NCBI RefSeq assembly: GCF_006716815.1
Contig: NZ_VFPS01000006.1
Span: forward strand, 95,757-159,756
Source: Microbacterium lacticum
Lineage (GTDB): Bacteria > Actinomycetota > Actinomycetes > Actinomycetales > Microbacteriaceae
Length of the DNA stretch: 64,000 nt
Direction of reading: 5' to 3'
Below the pieces are notes generated by a model, which was not told the DNA's origin, searched no databases, and was given only the letters and a program-made list of their open reading frames with translations. Position numbers and translations under genes: made by a program. Position 1 is the stretch's first letter. Each line of letters opens with the position of its first letter. Shown here piece by piece: positions 1-7,871 of the stretch.

Positions 1-2
1 TG

Positions 3-44
3 CTGCTGCTGTTCGTGAAGCTGCCGCCGCACGTGCGCAGCTGA
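3..44 (+). CDS. 3' end of an unidentified gene (partial)
   Basis: Thirteen codons plus TGA are open to the window edge (frame 3), ending LLLFVKLPPHVRS. The Leu/Phe run followed by a short basic tail would suit the last helix of a membrane protein. It converges on the BCCT gene with 13 bp between the stops. Too short to name; coding is inferred only from the composition and the position. Confidence 0.3.
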   Translation: MLLFVKLPPHVRS

Positions 45-57
45 CGGGAGCGGATGC

Positions 58-1773
58 TCAGCGGCGCCGCATCCACGGCAGGCGGATGCCTCGCTCGTTG
101 GGCTCTTCGACTTCGAGCCCGTAGCGCTCCCCGATCTCGTCGACGAACTCGGCCCGGCGGGCGCGGTCGTAGGCGGCGCGCTCGCGGCGGAAGGCGACGA
201 TCGTCGACCAGCAGATGAGCAGCATCACGATGCTGAACGGCAGCGCGATGATGATCGCCGCCGTCTGCAGCGCGACGAGCCCGCCGGCGATGAGGAGCGC
301 GATCGCGAGGATCGCCGTCACGAACGTGAACAGCGCCTTCACGGGCCGCGAGGGCTCGGGGTTGCCGCCGGTGGCGAGCATGCCCATGACGAGCGCGCCC
401 GAGTCGGCCGAGGTCACGAAGAAGATCGCGATGAGGATCAGCGCGCCGATCGTGAGCACCATCGTGCCGGGGAGGTGCTGGAAGAGCGCGCCCTGCAGAT
501 CGACCCCGCCGGAGGCATCCGTCATCGATCCGGGCGTGTCCATCTCGAGCTTAAGCGCCGATCCGCCGAGGACGGCGAACCACAGGATGCCGAGGAGCGT
601 CGGCACGATCAGCACGCCCATGACGAACTGGCGCACGGTACGGCCGCGGCTGACCCGCGCGATGAAGACGCCGACGAAGGGCGCCCACGAGATCCACCAG
701 CCCCAGTAGAACGCGGTCCACGCCGCCTGCCACTCCTGACCGGCCTGACCCTGGAACGCGCTGACGCTGAAGCTGAGCCCGATGAAGTTCTGCAGGTACG
801 CGCCGATCGACTGCACCCATTCGCGCAGGAGGTACACCGTGTCGCCGACGAAGAGGACGTAGAGGAGGAGCAGTGCGGCGAGGATGAGGTTGGTCGTCGA
901 GAGCCACTTCATGCCGCGGGTGACGCCGGAGAGCACCGAGAACAGCACGCCGCCCGTGATGACCACGATGATGACGATCTGCTCGAGGATGCCGGGGTTC
1001 TCGATGATCCCGGCCGAGTCGAGACCCGAGCTGATCTGCATGACGCCGAGGCCGAGGCTCGTCGCGACGCCGAACAGCGTGCCGACGAGGGCGATCGAGT
1101 CGATCGCGTTGCCCCAGCCGCCGCGCACCCGGCGGCCGAGCACAGGCTCGAGCGCCCAGCGGATCGACAGCGGACGGCGACGGCGGTGGATCGCGTAGGC
1201 GAGTGCGAGCCCGACGACGACGTAGATCGCCCACGCGTGCACGCCCCAGTGCAGGTAGGTCTGGGTGAGCGCCGACTGGGCGAGCTCGGCGGGAGGTCCG
1301 GTGACGCCCGGCTTCGGGGCGACGAAGTGGCTGAGCGGCTCGCTCACACCGTAGAAGACGAGGCCGACGCCCATGCCCGCCGCGAACAGCAGCGAGAACC
1401 ACGCCGTGTTGGAGAACTCGGGCTCGTCGTCGTCGCGGCCGAGCTTGATGTCGCCGTAGCGGCTGAACCCGAGGAAGAGGCAGAACGCGACGAAGAACGA
1501 GGTGATGAGGACGTAGTACCAGCTGAACCCGTCGACGATCGCGGCCTGGATCGTGCCGAAGAAGAGCTCGGCCTGCGCGGGGAAGAAGATCGCGAACGCG
1601 CTGAACAGCAGCGCGACGGCCGCAGCGGGGCCGACGACCCAGAGCCCCGGGCCGGTGCGGCGGGTGGGGGCGGCGGTCTCGCTGGCGGTTGTCTTGGCGG
1701 CGGATGCGCTCGCGGGGGTCTCCGCGGACGGGGAGGGTAAGGGCGCGGAGGAGTCGGGAGTGTCGGCGGTCAC
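58..1773 (-). CDS. BCCT-family betaine/carnitine/choline transporter
   Basis: Secondary transporter of quaternary ammonium osmolytes, normally a Na+ or H+ symporter in the inner membrane. The 571-residue product has a 40-residue Ala/Thr/Ser-rich cytosolic head, then about 12 membrane helices. The family signature GMGVGLVFYGVSEP is at about 133-146 and the Trp-rich core segment YWGWWISWAPFVGVFIAR at 356-373. The C-terminal tail is short, so it lacks the long osmosensing extension of BetP; a constitutive or transcriptionally controlled carrier is more likely. Substrate cannot be read from sequence. It may matter more than usual here because the ABC betaine importer at 59.7-60.9 kb is broken. 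Confidence 0.93.
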   Translation of the reverse strand: MTADTPDSSAPLPSPSAETPASASAAKTTASETAAPTRRTGPGLWVVGPAAAVALLFSAFAIFFPAQAELFFGTIQAAIVDGFSWYYVLITSFFVAFCLFLGFSRYGDIKLGRDDDEPEFSNTAWFSLLFAAGMGVGLVFYGVSEPLSHFVAPKPGVTGPPAELAQSALTQTYLHWGVHAWAIYVVVGLALAYAIHRRRRPLSIRWALEPVLGRRVRGGWGNAIDSIALVGTLFGVATSLGLGVMQISSGLDSAGIIENPGILEQIVIIVVITGGVLFSVLSGVTRGMKWLSTTNLILAALLLLYVLFVGDTVYLLREWVQSIGAYLQNFIGLSFSVSAFQGQAGQEWQAAWTAFYWGWWISWAPFVGVFIARVSRGRTVRQFVMGVLIVPTLLGILWFAVLGGSALKLEMDTPGSMTDASGGVDLQGALFQHLPGTMVLTIGALILIAIFFVTSADSGALVMGMLATGGNPEPSRPVKALFTFVTAILAIALLIAGGLVALQTAAIIIALPFSIVMLLICWSTIVAFRRERAAYDRARRAEFVDEIGERYGLEVEEPNERGIRLPWMRRR

Positions 1774-1823
1774 CCCGGCACTTTACCCGCTGACGGGGGA
1801 TTCGTCGGAGACGGTCGGGCCGG

Positions 1824-1891
1824 TCAGAGCTGCGGCCAGGCGGCGGCGAGCTTGGTGAGCAGTCGCGCGAGCTCGCGGCGGTCGCGGCTTC
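1824..1891 (-). pseudogene. possible 3' remnant of a MarR-like regulator
   Basis: The minus strand reads RELARLLTKLAAAWPQL then TGA, with perfect high-GC codon usage. This resembles the C-terminal helix of MarR-family regulators. Upstream of it the frame dissolves into Arg-rich low complexity with no winged-helix domain, so only a tail is present. The assignment rests on about 17 residues and is tentative; chance antisense coding under the Gly-rich plus-strand frame is the alternative. Confidence 0.3.
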
Positions 1892-2227
1892 GGGCGCGGG
1901 CAGGGCTTCGGCCCGGCGCGGGCCTTCGGCCGTGAGCACGGCTTCGGCCCGGAGCGCGGCTTCGGCCCCGACGGCGGATTCGATCGCGAGCGTGGCTTCG
2001 GTCGCGAGCACGGGTTCGGCCCGGCGCAGCACGGTCGCGAGCACGGCTTCGGTCGTGACCGTGGATTCGGCCACGTGGAGCACGGCTTCGATCGTGGTCC
2101 GCAGGCCGGGCACGACTGCGGCCACGGAGCGCGTCACCACCACGGACCGCGTCACCACGGCGCGGAGCGCGCGTACGAGCGCGGCTTCGAGGCCGGGTTC
2201 CAGCGCGGCGCCGCCCCGCGCGACTGA
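1859..2227 (+). pseudogene. Gly/Phe/His/Arg-rich open frame without a start
   Basis: Plus-strand frame 2 is open from a TGA at 1856 to a TGA at 2225. It encodes repeats built on GFGREHGFG and GFDRERGFG, a His-rich patch (GARHHHGPRHHG) and a credible C-terminus AERAYERGFEAGFQRG. No ATG, GTG or TTG occurs in frame before the middle of the repeats, so the 5' end looks lost. The low complexity keeps other frames open too, which limits confidence. Its tail points at the hairpin at 2279. Confidence 0.38.
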
Positions 2228-2278
2228 CCCGTCCCCCCTCGGGCACAAGCCTCCCGGGGCATCCACCACCCCATCGAA

Positions 2279-2327
2279 AACGCACAACAGCACCTCTTTC
2301 GACCTCGGAGAGGTGCTGTTGTGCGTT
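2279..2327. terminator. 19-bp perfect hairpin, likely terminator
   Basis: AACGCACAACAGCACCTCT at 2279-2297 is exactly inverted at 2309-2327, with an 11-base loop. On the minus strand the stem is followed by TTTT, which fits termination of the dcd transcript. It also stands where plus-strand transcripts from 1859-2227 would end. Confidence 0.8.
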
Positions 2328-2524
2328 CTCGGCGCCCGCGGCCCCGGGGCGGAACGCCCGCGGGCGAAGCCGACGTCGTCACCGGCTGCTGCCTCGTCGA
2401 CGTCGCCGATCAGGCCCGCGCGGCCGAGATCGCCGCGCGCTTTCCCGAGGCGCCCGTCGACGGCGGTGGCGTCCGCGTCACCCGCGTGCGGACGCAGGAC
2501 GACTTCGACGCGACGATGGGCTGA
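2321..2524 (+). pseudogene. 5'-truncated YCII/DGPF-like protein
   Basis: From about codon 17 the frame reads like the C-terminal half of YCII-related (DGPF) proteins: TGCCLVDVADQARAAEIAARF, then GGGVRVTRV. The N-terminal half of the small ferredoxin-like domain, with its usual catalytic-like Asp, is absent. The nominal GTG start at 2321 sits inside the terminator hairpin and the first 16 codons are Arg/Pro-rich filler. The remnant converges on dcd. Family assignment is by eye and moderate. Confidence 0.45.
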
Positions 2525-2539
2525 CGCCGCGGGAGCGGG

Positions 2540-3145
2540 TCAGTTGCCGCGCGCGCCGGCGTCCGTCGCCCCGACGTCGGTGCGGTGGAAGTTCTGGAAC
2601 GAGCGGGATGCCGTCGGCCCGCGCTGCCCGTGATACCGGTTCAGGTACGGCCCGGTGCCGTAGGGGTTCTCGGCCGGCGACGACAGCCGGAAGTAGCAGA
2701 GCTGCCCGATCTTCATCCCCGGCCACAGCTTGATCGGCAGCGTCGCGACGTTCGAGAGCTCGAGCGTCACATGGCCGGAGAACCCGGGGTCGATGAAACC
2801 CGCGGTCGAGTGCGTCAGCAGGCCGAGGCGCCCGAGGGATGACTTGCCCTCGAGCCTCGCGGCGATGTCGTCGGGCAGCGTCACCTGCTCGAACGTCGAG
2901 CCGAGCACGAACTCGCCCGGATGCAGGATGAACGGCTCGTCGGGCCGCACCTCGATCAGGTGCGTGAGATCGGGCTGATCCTCCGCCGGATCGATGAACG
3001 GATACTTGTGGTTGTCGAACAGCCGGAAGTAGCGGTCGAGGCGCACGTCGACGCTCGACGGCTGCACCATCGCCGGGTCCCACGGGTCGAGGGCCACCCG
3101 GCCCTTGTCGATCTCGGCGCGGATGTCGCGGTCACTGAGCAGCAC
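2540..3145 (-). CDS. dcd: dCTP deaminase
   Basis: Deaminates dCTP in the route to dUMP and dTMP; in several actinobacteria the enzyme also cleaves dUTP. The 201-residue product matches the family length. It starts [17 protein letters not shown] and contains the conserved core [29 protein letters not shown], the nucleotide-binding stretch [12 protein letters not shown], then [15 protein letters not shown] and [13 protein letters not shown]. The C-terminal tail that closes over nucleotide ([11 protein letters not shown]) is present. It is probably monocistronic, with the 2279 hairpin as terminator. Confidence 0.97.
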   Translation of the reverse strand: MLLSDRDIRAEIDKGRVALDPWDPAMVQPSSVDVRLDRYFRLFDNHKYPFIDPAEDQPDLTHLIEVRPDEPFILHPGEFVLGSTFEQVTLPDDIAARLEGKSSLGRLGLLTHSTAGFIDPGFSGHVTLELSNVATLPIKLWPGMKIGQLCYFRLSSPAENPYGTGPYLNRYHGQRGPTASRSFQNFHRTDVGATDAGARGN

Positions 3146-3213
3146 GCGGCCAGCCTAGCGGCGCGAGCGCAGCCGCGCCGCGGCGGCCGGGGTTCGGTTC
3201 CGGCGGGGGCCCC

Positions 3214-3798
3214 TCAGGCCGCGCGGCGCCCCGCGGCCTCGACCTTCGCGACGAGTTCGGCCGCGAGCGCCTCGATCGGCGCGGTGTTGCGCTGCACGAC
3301 GGCCTCCGCGTCGCCGAGCCGCCACTCCGGCGTGTAGTCGGTGCGCTCGATGACGAGCTGCGTCTGCGTCTCGGTGAGGTCGACGCCGATGAACTGGAGC
3401 ACGCCGGCGAGCTGATCCGCGGCGAGCGGACCGCCGCGACCGCCGTAGCTGACGATCGCGCCGGGGAGCCCCCGCCACTCGGCGCCCAGATAGTCGATCG
3501 CGTTCTTCAGCGACGCGGGATAGCCGCCGTTGTACTGCGGGGTGAGAAAGATCACCGCGTCGGCATCGGCGACCTGCGCGGCCCACGCCCGGGCGTGCGC
3601 GTGCGCGTACTGGCCGAGCGCCGCCATGAGCGGCTCGTCGAGCATCGGCAGCCCGATCTCGCGCAGGTCGAGCGTGCGGACACCGGCATCGCTGGATGCC
3701 TCGACGACCCGCGCGATCTCGGCGCCGAGCTGGTCGCCGATGCGCACGGGACGCGCACTGCCGACGATGATCGCGATGCGGGGGCGGATGCCGGTCAT
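3214..3798 (-). CDS. NADPH-dependent FMN reductase
   Basis: Flavodoxin-fold reductase of about 194 residues. The start is set at ATG 3798 because GGAAGGA precedes it and IAIIVGSARPVRIGDQLG then forms the first strand and the phosphate-binding loop. FLTPQYNGGYPASLKNAIDYL is the flavin-ring segment typical of the FMN_red family (YieF/ChrR, azoreductase). SYGGRGGPLAADQL is the conserved SxGG-type loop. It is divergent from the small membrane gene at 3908. The physiological substrate is not readable. Confidence 0.9.
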   Translation of the reverse strand: MTGIRPRIAIIVGSARPVRIGDQLGAEIARVVEASSDAGVRTLDLREIGLPMLDEPLMAALGQYAHAHARAWAAQVADADAVIFLTPQYNGGYPASLKNAIDYLGAEWRGLPGAIVSYGGRGGPLAADQLAGVLQFIGVDLTETQTQLVIERTDYTPEWRLGDAEAVVQRNTAPIEALAAELVAKVEAAGRRAA

Positions 3799-3907
3799 GG
3801 ACGTTCCTTCCGAAGCGCGCCCGGTCTGGGGACGCACGGTGGTCAACGTATCTATTCGCGCGAATATTTCCTCGTGCGTGCGGCCGTGTCGCGCTACTGT
3901 GGCGGCC

Positions 3908-4156
3908 ATGAACCCTGACTACGGAGCCGGGATCGGCATCGGATTCTTCCTCATCATGATCGTCATCTACCTCGGCATCCTCGCCCTGGCGCTGTGGATC
4001 AACTACCTGATCATGCGCACCGCAGTGAAGAACGGGATGCTCCTCGCCATGCAGCAGAGCGGTCAGCAGTTCGCCCCGGGCGGCTACCTTCCGCCCGCGT
4101 CGCCGTACCAGGGTCCGCCGGCACAGCCGCCCTACTCGGGCCCGCCGGCGCCGTGA
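3908..4156 (+). CDS. small single-helix membrane protein
   Basis: An 82-residue protein with one long N-terminal hydrophobic segment (about residues 9-37) and a Pro/Gly/Gln-rich cytosolic or external tail ending QPPYSGPPAP. No known domain is recognised. Start ATG 3908 opens the hydrophobic segment correctly. It is the last gene before tRNA-Gly and lies 49 bp upstream of it. Confidence 0.72.
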   Translation: MNPDYGAGIGIGFFLIMIVIYLGILALALWINYLIMRTAVKNGMLLAMQQSGQQFAPGGYLPPASPYQGPPAQPPYSGPPAP

Positions 4157-4205
4157 TCGCGAGAGCCGCCTGATAGGCTTTCTCAGGCATCCTGCGGGAT
4201 GCTCT

Positions 4206-4279
4206 GGGGCTGTAGTTCAATGGCAGAACTTCTGCTTCCCAAGCAGACAGCGCGGGTTCGATTCCCGTCAGCCCCTCCA
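4206..4279 (+). tRNA. tRNA-Gly (CCC)
   Basis: The acceptor stem pairs GGGGCTG with CAGCCCC. The anticodon stem-loop is TCTGC-TTCCCAA-GCAGA with anticodon CCC, and the T-arm reads GCGGGTTCGATTCCCGT. CCA is encoded at 4277-4279. It is the integration target: its 3' 51 bases plus one flanking base are duplicated at 33604-33655. The gene remains intact on this side. Confidence 0.97.
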
Positions 4280-4280
4280 C
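4229..4280. repeat. attL: 52-bp direct repeat in tRNA-Gly
   Basis: Identical over 52 bp to 33604-33655, running from the anticodon stem through CCA plus one base. Flanking bases differ on both sides (A versus C before; A versus G after), which fixes the ends. This is the attachment core of the integrated element. Confidence 0.95.
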
Positions 4281-4285
4281 ACGAG

Positions 4286-4310
4286 AAACCCCCGGTCAGA
4301 CCGGGGGTTT
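4286..4310 (+). terminator. rho-independent terminator after tRNA-Gly
   Basis: AAACCCCCGGT is inverted exactly after a 3-base loop and is followed by TTCTGTTTC. It lies inside the element but directly behind the tRNA CCA, so the element supplies the tRNA with a new terminator. Confidence 0.85.
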
Positions 4311-4363
4311 TCTGTTTCTCACGGAGAGCAAGCGAGCACCGTCCGGCGTCGAAATGCACGATG

Positions 4364-4385
4364 CTGCGTGCTTTCTGCGTGCTTT
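4364..4385 (+). repeat. tandem 11-bp repeats, probable integrase arm sites (left)
   Basis: CTGCGTGCTTT occurs twice head to tail, about 84 bp inside the att core. Near-identical tandem copies lie at 33520-33541, 62 bp inside the right core. Paired short direct repeats flanking both core sites are typical arm-type binding sites of tyrosine integrases. Confidence 0.7.
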
Positions 4386-4395
4386 GACGTGCAAG

Positions 4396-4428
4396 AGACC
4401 CCCCACAGCAGATCACTCGTGGGGGTCT
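4396..4428. terminator. hairpin, likely terminator
   Basis: AGACCCCCCA pairs with TGGGGGTCT (one bulged C) across a 14-base loop and is followed by TC-rich sequence. It stands between the arm repeats and the first element gene. Confidence 0.55.
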
Positions 4429-4442
4429 TCGCTTAGGAGGAG

Positions 4443-4482
4443 CCGGGGCGGTGAGGCGGAGAGAGGAACCTCACCGCCCCGG
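4443..4482 (-). terminator. 14-bp perfect hairpin ending the 5471-4524 gene
   Basis: CCGGGGCGGTGAGG at 4443-4456 is inverted at 4469-4482. It lies 41 bp beyond the stop of the minus-strand gene ending at 4524 and probably terminates it. Confidence 0.65.
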
Positions 4483-4523
4483 CGGGAACCGCGGCACCGA
4501 AACCGCGGGGTTTGAAGGGCGGC

Positions 4524-5471
4524 TCAGCACGAGCCTGCCGCTGCGAGGTCGTCGTCACTCGGGGCGGCGTACGCACCGACTGTCGTTCCGAAGTGAACCG
4601 CTGTATACGCCTGCGCGAATCGCTCCGCGTCGCCGCCGAAGTGCGCCTTCCACACGGAGTAGCAGCTTCCGCGCTGCGGACCGGCGTGGGTCGCCTCGTG
4701 GACGAGGATCGAGTACGCGTATCCGCTGCGGTCGGCGACGTTGTCGCTGAGCGAGATCGCGCCCGATCCCGGGCTGTACTTCCCGCCGTACTTGCCGCCC
4801 GCCGGGGTATACCCCCACACGACCGGCACCCCCGGGGCGATTGAGGCGACGATGCCCTCCGCCCAGGCGCGCCCCGACGACGGTGCGGGGTCGCCTCCGT
4901 CGCTGCTCGACGATGCCGAGGACTGGCGAGCACTATCGCTGTCCTCGTTCGAGTCCGAGGTCGAGGCGCGAACTTCGGCTTCCTGCGCCGCAGCCTGTTC
5001 GGCTGCGGCGCGAGCGTCCTCGGCGGTCTGCCACGCGGCGACCTGCTCGTTCACGGTCGCGGTTGCGGCGTCGATGGCGGTTTGCGCAGCATCCTGCGCC
5101 GCTGCCTGCGCGCTCTGCGCCTCTGTGCCGTCCTGGAAGTTGGCGGAGCGGTAGGCAGCCACGTAGCCCGCGACAGCCCCGGAGAGCGCGGCACGCGCCT
5201 CGTCGGACGCCTTCCCCGCGGAGGAGTCCGCGAGTGCGGATGCGGCGTCGAGCATGGGCTGGAACGCCTCGTCGGCAGCGCGCGCTGCCTGCCCATCCGC
5301 GTAGGACCGGTGGACAGCCTGTTCGGCGTTCCACGTCGCGACCGAGTTGCACGCGTCGAGCGCCGCGGTCCGCTCGGCACGGGCGAGGTCGTTGCCGACG
5401 ATGCCCCCGGCGACCCCCGCGAGCGGGATGGCGACGGAGACTGCGAGTGCGGCGATTCGGTGGGCGAGCAT
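4524..5471 (-). CDS. exported zincin-like (HExxH) protein with Ala-rich stalk
   Basis: 315 residues, started at ATG 5471 because AAAGGAG precedes it and a hydrophobic signal or anchor segment follows at once (about residues 4-26). Residues 30-170 are Ala/Gln-rich and predicted helical, perhaps a coiled-coil stalk. A Ser/Asp-rich linker runs to about 200. The last 115 residues are a compact domain with SILVHEATHAGPQ, where H258-E259-H262 form a zincin HExxH motif, and with D281, C270 and C315. The catalytic motif suggests a surface peptidase or wall hydrolase, perhaps for conjugative contact. Function is inferred from the motif only. Confidence 0.75.
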   Translation of the reverse strand: MLAHRIAALAVSVAIPLAGVAGGIVGNDLARAERTAALDACNSVATWNAEQAVHRSYADGQAARAADEAFQPMLDAASALADSSAGKASDEARAALSGAVAGYVAAYRSANFQDGTEAQSAQAAAQDAAQTAIDAATATVNEQVAAWQTAEDARAAAEQAAAQEAEVRASTSDSNEDSDSARQSSASSSSDGGDPAPSSGRAWAEGIVASIAPGVPVVWGYTPAGGKYGGKYSPGSGAISLSDNVADRSGYAYSILVHEATHAGPQRGSCYSVWKAHFGGDAERFAQAYTAVHFGTTVGAYAAPSDDDLAAAGSC

Positions 5472-5491
5472 GGGATTCCCGCTCCTTTGGC

Positions 5492-5605
5492 TCAGCGGAC
5501 GACGGTACGGATCAGAGCAAGGAGGAAGACCACCGCGCCGATTGCGATGCCGTGGCGATGAGTCGCGGCGCTGAACGCCTGCGTGATTGTCGTGGTGTTT
5601 CGCAT
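5492..5605 (-). CDS. 37-residue membrane peptide
   Basis: ATG at 5605 follows GGGAGGTGG and encodes a polar N-terminus, then one helix (GIAIGAVVFLLALI) and a basic end. The stop lies 20 bp before the start of the zincin-like gene, so the two form an operon. An operator-like palindrome is at 5661-5675. The start codon itself lies within the recurrent ACCGACCATG motif. No homologue is recognised. Confidence 0.6.
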   Translation of the reverse strand: MRNTTTITQAFSAATHRHGIAIGAVVFLLALIRTVVR

Positions 5606-5660
5606 GGTCGGTGATCCACCTCCCCTCTCTCATCGTGTGGTGGAACTTGATACCACCATC

Positions 5661-5675
5661 GTAACTCTACGTTAC
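5661..5675. promoter_or_regulatory. palindrome GTAAC-TCTAC-GTTAC (operator copy 1)
   Basis: Perfect 5-bp arms with a 5-base spacer, followed by an extra GTTAC half-site at 5676. It is 56 bp upstream of the start at 5605 on the minus strand. One of five related sites in the left arm. Confidence 0.65.
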
Positions 5676-5717
5676 GTTACTGACAAGCCGAGCCGCACGA
5701 TTGCATATCACGGACTG

Positions 5718-5732
5718 ATAACGATGCGTTAC
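5718..5732. promoter_or_regulatory. palindrome ATAAC-GATGC-GTTAC (operator copy 2)
   Basis: One mismatch from GTAAC-N5-GTTAC. It lies in the same intergenic space as copy 1, with centres 57 bp apart, between the end of the 6179-5778 gene and the start at 5605. Confidence 0.5.
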
Positions 5733-5777
5733 GATAGGTGTATCGCAAAAGAGAACCGCCCGGAGGCGGCTCTCGTT

Positions 5778-6179
5778 TCACTCGGCGGCGGCTACCCGGT
5801 AGCGGGGCACCTTTCGACCGGACTCCCCCGGCGGAATCACCGTCGTGCGGCGGGAGACCTCTGAGGTCGGGTCGGAGAGCCGCTTCGCAAAGGTCGCCTC
5901 GGTAACCCCAAATGCCGCGGCGGCGTCCTTCCGCGAGAGCGTGCCATCCCGGGGAGCGGGCGCCGATCCCTCGCCGCGCTTCTCGTACCGCGAGAGCCAC
6001 ATCTGAGCCGCCTGCCCGGTCGCGCCGAGTCCCGCAGCGTCGGAGATCGCAACCCACGACTCACCGGCGGCATTAGCACTACGGATCGCCACCGCGAGGG
6101 CATCGTCGAGTTCGTCCTGGCGGCGACGGATGGCATCACGCTTCCTGCGCAGCGCAGCGAGAGTTTCAAGGCTGGTCAT
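5778..6179 (-). CDS. small DNA-binding protein with two HTH-like segments
   Basis: A 133-residue basic protein. Residues 1-30 form a charged helix. GESWVAISDAAGLGATGQAAQMWLSRY (about 40-65) has the form of a helix-turn-helix found in actinobacterial phage and plasmid regulators, and LSRKDAAAAFGVTEATFAKRL (about 82-102) is a second one. The C-terminus ends in a short basic strand. A GTAAC-type palindrome lies 13 bp upstream of its ATG, so it is the leading candidate for the repressor of the five-site regulon, autoregulated. That link is inference. Confidence 0.72.
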   Translation of the reverse strand: MTSLETLAALRRKRDAIRRRQDELDDALAVAIRSANAAGESWVAISDAAGLGATGQAAQMWLSRYEKRGEGSAPAPRDGTLSRKDAAAAFGVTEATFAKRLSDPTSEVSRRTTVIPPGESGRKVPRYRVAAAE

Positions 6180-6191
6180 ATTGCCGATAGC

Positions 6192-6206
6192 GTATCACAC
6201 CGTTAC
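6192..6206. promoter_or_regulatory. palindrome GTATC-ACACC-GTTAC (operator copy 3)
   Basis: One mismatch from GTAAC-N5-GTTAC. It is immediately upstream of the ATG at 6179 and overlaps the 3' end of the preceding gene, a position suited to autoregulation. Confidence 0.5.
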
Positions 6207-7006
6207 GCAACGAGCGCGGCTCGGGCGCGCTCCGCACGCCGCACGCGGTCCAGGACGCGGTTGCGATCAGCATGTCCAAGCCTGCGCGCGAGGGTGGTCG
6301 GCGTCCACTCTCCGGAGTCCACCTTGGTGAGCGCCCACAAGGTCACCGTGAACGATGCCCCCTGGGCAGTGCCGCGCTGAGTGGAGGCAGGGTCGTTCGC
6401 GAGTGCGTCGAGCCGCCCGAGGAGCGCCGCCTCGTCGAGCCCCTCGACCTCCTCGAACGGGAACGTCGAGGTTGCGGGTGCCGCAGGAGCAGCCTTGGGC
6501 TTGGACTTAGACGCCGAAGCGGTCTTGGCGGGCACGATCTCAGCCGCTGCCGCGACCGGCAGCGCGGACGCGGGCTTTGTGCGCACGGGGCGCGGAGCGG
6601 GATCGCCTGCTTCCACGAGAGTGCGGATGACCGCGTGGGAGAGAAGGAGCAGAAGGATGGGAGCCGCAGCCGCAACGAGCGCCGGGAGGTAGCCCTGTGC
6701 GCGCTCAGCATGGGACGCGAAGTTCGCCGCGCTGGACGCAGCAGTCGCCGCGTAGACGATGCTCCATTCGAGCATCGCCCTCCGCTTCTGAGCGCGACGC
6801 ACAATCGCGAGGAGCGTGGCGACGACGACTGCTGCGTCCAGCGCGACAGGAACAAGCCATGACCAGCCACCGAGACCGATGAGGCTGCCCACATACGACA
6901 ACCCCTCGAACGAGACGAAGAACAGCGCGACCGCCACGAGCATCGCGAGGACCACCGACACATTCGCGATGCCGCGGCGGTCGGCGACATAGCCTGCGCG
7001 CGCCAT
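6203..7006 (-). CDS. DUF2637-like membrane protein (Spd-like, transfer-associated)
   Basis: About 267 residues from ATG 7006, one base after the stop of the upstream gene. Four membrane helices lie in the first 150 residues. The pattern SFEGLSYVGSLIGLGGWSWL, then VPVALDAAVVVATLLAI, then ASSAANFASHA is that of DUF2637 proteins of actinomycete plasmids and AICEs, thought to help plasmid spread through the recipient mycelium or cell. An Ala/Pro/Lys linker follows, and a C-terminal HTH-like region (TPTTLARRLGHADRNRVLDRV). Role is by family association; no direct evidence of function. Confidence 0.78.
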   Translation of the reverse strand: MARAGYVADRRGIANVSVVLAMLVAVALFFVSFEGLSYVGSLIGLGGWSWLVPVALDAAVVVATLLAIVRRAQKRRAMLEWSIVYAATAASSAANFASHAERAQGYLPALVAAAAPILLLLLSHAVIRTLVEAGDPAPRPVRTKPASALPVAAAAEIVPAKTASASKSKPKAAPAAPATSTFPFEEVEGLDEAALLGRLDALANDPASTQRGTAQGASFTVTLWALTKVDSGEWTPTTLARRLGHADRNRVLDRVRRAERARAALVA

Positions 7007-7007
7007 G

Positions 7008-7295
7008 TCAGAACACCTCCACACGCTCGAACTGATGCGGTCGGCTCCAGTCGATATCAAACCGCGCCTGCCTGCGCCCGTCGATTCCGATGAGCTTCGC
7101 GGGGTAGCCGACCGGCTTGCCACCGATCACCACGAGGTCGCCATCGGGGTCGAGCCCGTACCCCGAGTTGACGACCTCGTAGTCACCGACGTGCGCGTGA
7201 ATGGGGGTGTTTTGGCGCAGGAGCACGACAGGCGTCGCAGTGTCGCCGACGATTCCGTATACGGAGACGATGTGGTCGGTGGTCGGAGTGCTCAT
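7008..7295 (-). CDS. hypothetical 95-residue protein
   Basis: Beta-rich small soluble protein (HIVSVYGIVGDTATPVVLLR, then DGDLVVIGGKPVGYPAKLIG). ATG 7295 has GAAAGGG upstream. A GTG at 7382 preceded by AAAGGAG is in the same frame and would add 29 residues, so the start is not certain. Cotranscribed with the DUF2637 gene (stop and next start separated by one base). No family recognised. Confidence 0.68.
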   Translation of the reverse strand: MSTPTTDHIVSVYGIVGDTATPVVLLRQNTPIHAHVGDYEVVNSGYGLDPDGDLVVIGGKPVGYPAKLIGIDGRRQARFDIDWSRPHQFERVEVF

Positions 7296-7443
7296 GGGGT
7301 GCCCTTTCGGAGAGTGAGGTGTCGGGAGGTGGGGATCGGCGCGAACGGTGTCGGACGCGGCGACGGGCGTCAGGTTGAGCACGAGCACTCCTTTCCGTTG
7401 CGCGATGCGGCGGGCGGAGCGAATCACGCCCGCCGCATCGAGG

Positions 7444-7761
7444 TCAGTCGGACTCGACCCAAAAGCTGAACCCGGAGTCGTCGCTGTTCGGCAGGGACGC
7501 GTAAGAGATCACCTCGTCGTCGGTCAGGTCGCCGCCGTCGTCATCGCCGAGCGCGTCCTCCAAGCCCTCGCGGATCGCGTCGGCGATGTTCTCGGCGGAC
7601 GCGTCGAGGTCAAAACCGCCCTCGACGCCGAAGTAGGAATCCACGTCGGGAGAGGGTCCGTCCATCGCCTCCAGAGCGGCTGCGATGTCGCCCTCCCAAT
7701 CCCCGTCGATGACGATTTCGACGAGGCGTTCGAGGCGTGCCTCGCGGTTGGTGTCGGTCAT
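7444..7761 (-). CDS. acidic hypothetical protein
   Basis: 105 residues with a strongly acidic centre and C-terminus (DALGDDDGGDLTDDEV). ATG 7761 follows GGAGAGAAC. Operator copy 4 is 53 bp upstream. It is the first gene of the operon continuing to 7008 and 6203. The acidity could indicate a DNA-mimic protein such as an antirestriction factor, but no motif supports this. Confidence 0.68.
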   Translation of the reverse strand: MTDTNREARLERLVEIVIDGDWEGDIAAALEAMDGPSPDVDSYFGVEGGFDLDASAENIADAIREGLEDALGDDDGGDLTDDEVISYASLPNSDDSGFSFWVESD

Positions 7762-7813
7762 TGTTCTCTCCTTGCAACATGGGGGGCATGCCCGCCTGAT
7801 TGATATCACTAGC

Positions 7814-7828
7814 GTAACATAGTGTTAC
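7814..7828. promoter_or_regulatory. palindrome GTAAC-ATAGT-GTTAC (operator copy 4)
   Basis: The best copy: symmetry extends to CGTAACA-TAG-TGTTACG. It lies 53 bp upstream of the start at 7761, the same distance as copy 1 from its gene. Confidence 0.68.
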
Positions 7829-7871
7829 GTTGAGCGCGCCAGCGAGGGAGCGATTCTCAGGTCGCACTCAG

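Noticed and set aside
475..2293. Long Arg/Asp-rich open frames on both strands across the BCCT gene and upstream
   Set aside because: They are antisense or shifted shadows: biased to Arg, Asp and Ala, without domains, and the BCCT frame explains the region fully.
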